5,836 bases of DNA from assembly GCA_947464885.1 (NCBI GenBank), contig CANHYZ010000151.1:1-5836 (forward strand), read 5' to 3'. Made by a program: the position numbers and the translations under genes. Shown here piece by piece: positions 5,820 to 5,836 of the stretch (position 1 is the stretch's first letter; each line of letters begins with the position of its first letter). This stretch comes from Flavobacteriales bacterium. GTDB taxonomy: Bacteria > Bacteroidota > Bacteroidia > Flavobacteriales_D > Sanyastnellaceae. Under the pieces are notes generated by a model. That model was not told the origin of the DNA and did no database searches. It was given only the letters and a program-made list of their open reading frames with translations.

Positions 5820-5836
5820 AAAAAGCCGGGTAATAC
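5820..5836 (+). terminator. Probable rho-independent terminator, cut by the window end
   Basis: A run of five A is followed by GCCGGGTAATAC, starting 21 bases after the stop codon. The final GTAATAC is self-complementary around position 5833, so the visible sequence already contains the loop and the first bases of the return arm of a GC-rich hairpin whose other half lies outside. The leading A-run would pair with a T-run. The alternative is the start of another gene (ATG at 5817, reading MKKPGN). Confidence 0.42.

Noticed and set aside
5817..5836. Start of a further gene (ATG, MKKPGN)
   Set aside because: Only six codons are visible and the same bases form a half palindrome better explained as a terminator.

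Overview
The window holds two complete, divergently transcribed protein genes separated by a short intergenic region, and together they point to a member of the Bacteroidota. The strongest marker is the C-terminal type A sorting domain of the type IX secretion system (T9SS) on the right-hand protein, a system restricted to that phylum. The GCTDPxAxNYDP-type repeats and a TAnnTTTG promoter-like box agree with this. Base composition looks balanced rather than strongly AT-rich, so I do not assign a family.

Layout. Positions 10-2475 (minus strand) encode a bifunctional class A penicillin-binding protein (PBP1A type) with an inner-membrane anchor, a GT51 glycosyltransferase domain and a transpeptidase domain. 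Between the two catalytic domains is a four-cysteine insert that looks like a zinc ribbon. Positions 2476-2658 are the divergent intergenic region, with weak promoter-like signals for both genes. Positions 2659-5799 (plus strand) encode a 1046-residue secreted protein: signal peptide, six tandem units of about 135-141 residues plus a seventh half-unit, a Met-rich beta-type domain, and the T9SS sorting domain. The last 17 bases (5820-5836) look like the first half of a rho-independent terminator cut by the window end.

Nothing shows that the two genes act together. One builds peptidoglycan in the periplasm; the other is exported across the outer membrane and probably fixed to the cell surface. 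The most unusual content is in the secreted protein. Between residues 4 and 984 it has no lysine, one arginine (R343) and one histidine (H490), against roughly 105 acidic residues. It also carries about 65 cysteines in a strictly repeated pattern. It looks like a rigid, disulfide-stapled, highly anionic surface stalk or adhesin. Its function is not known to me, and its chemistry would hide it from trypsin-based proteomics.
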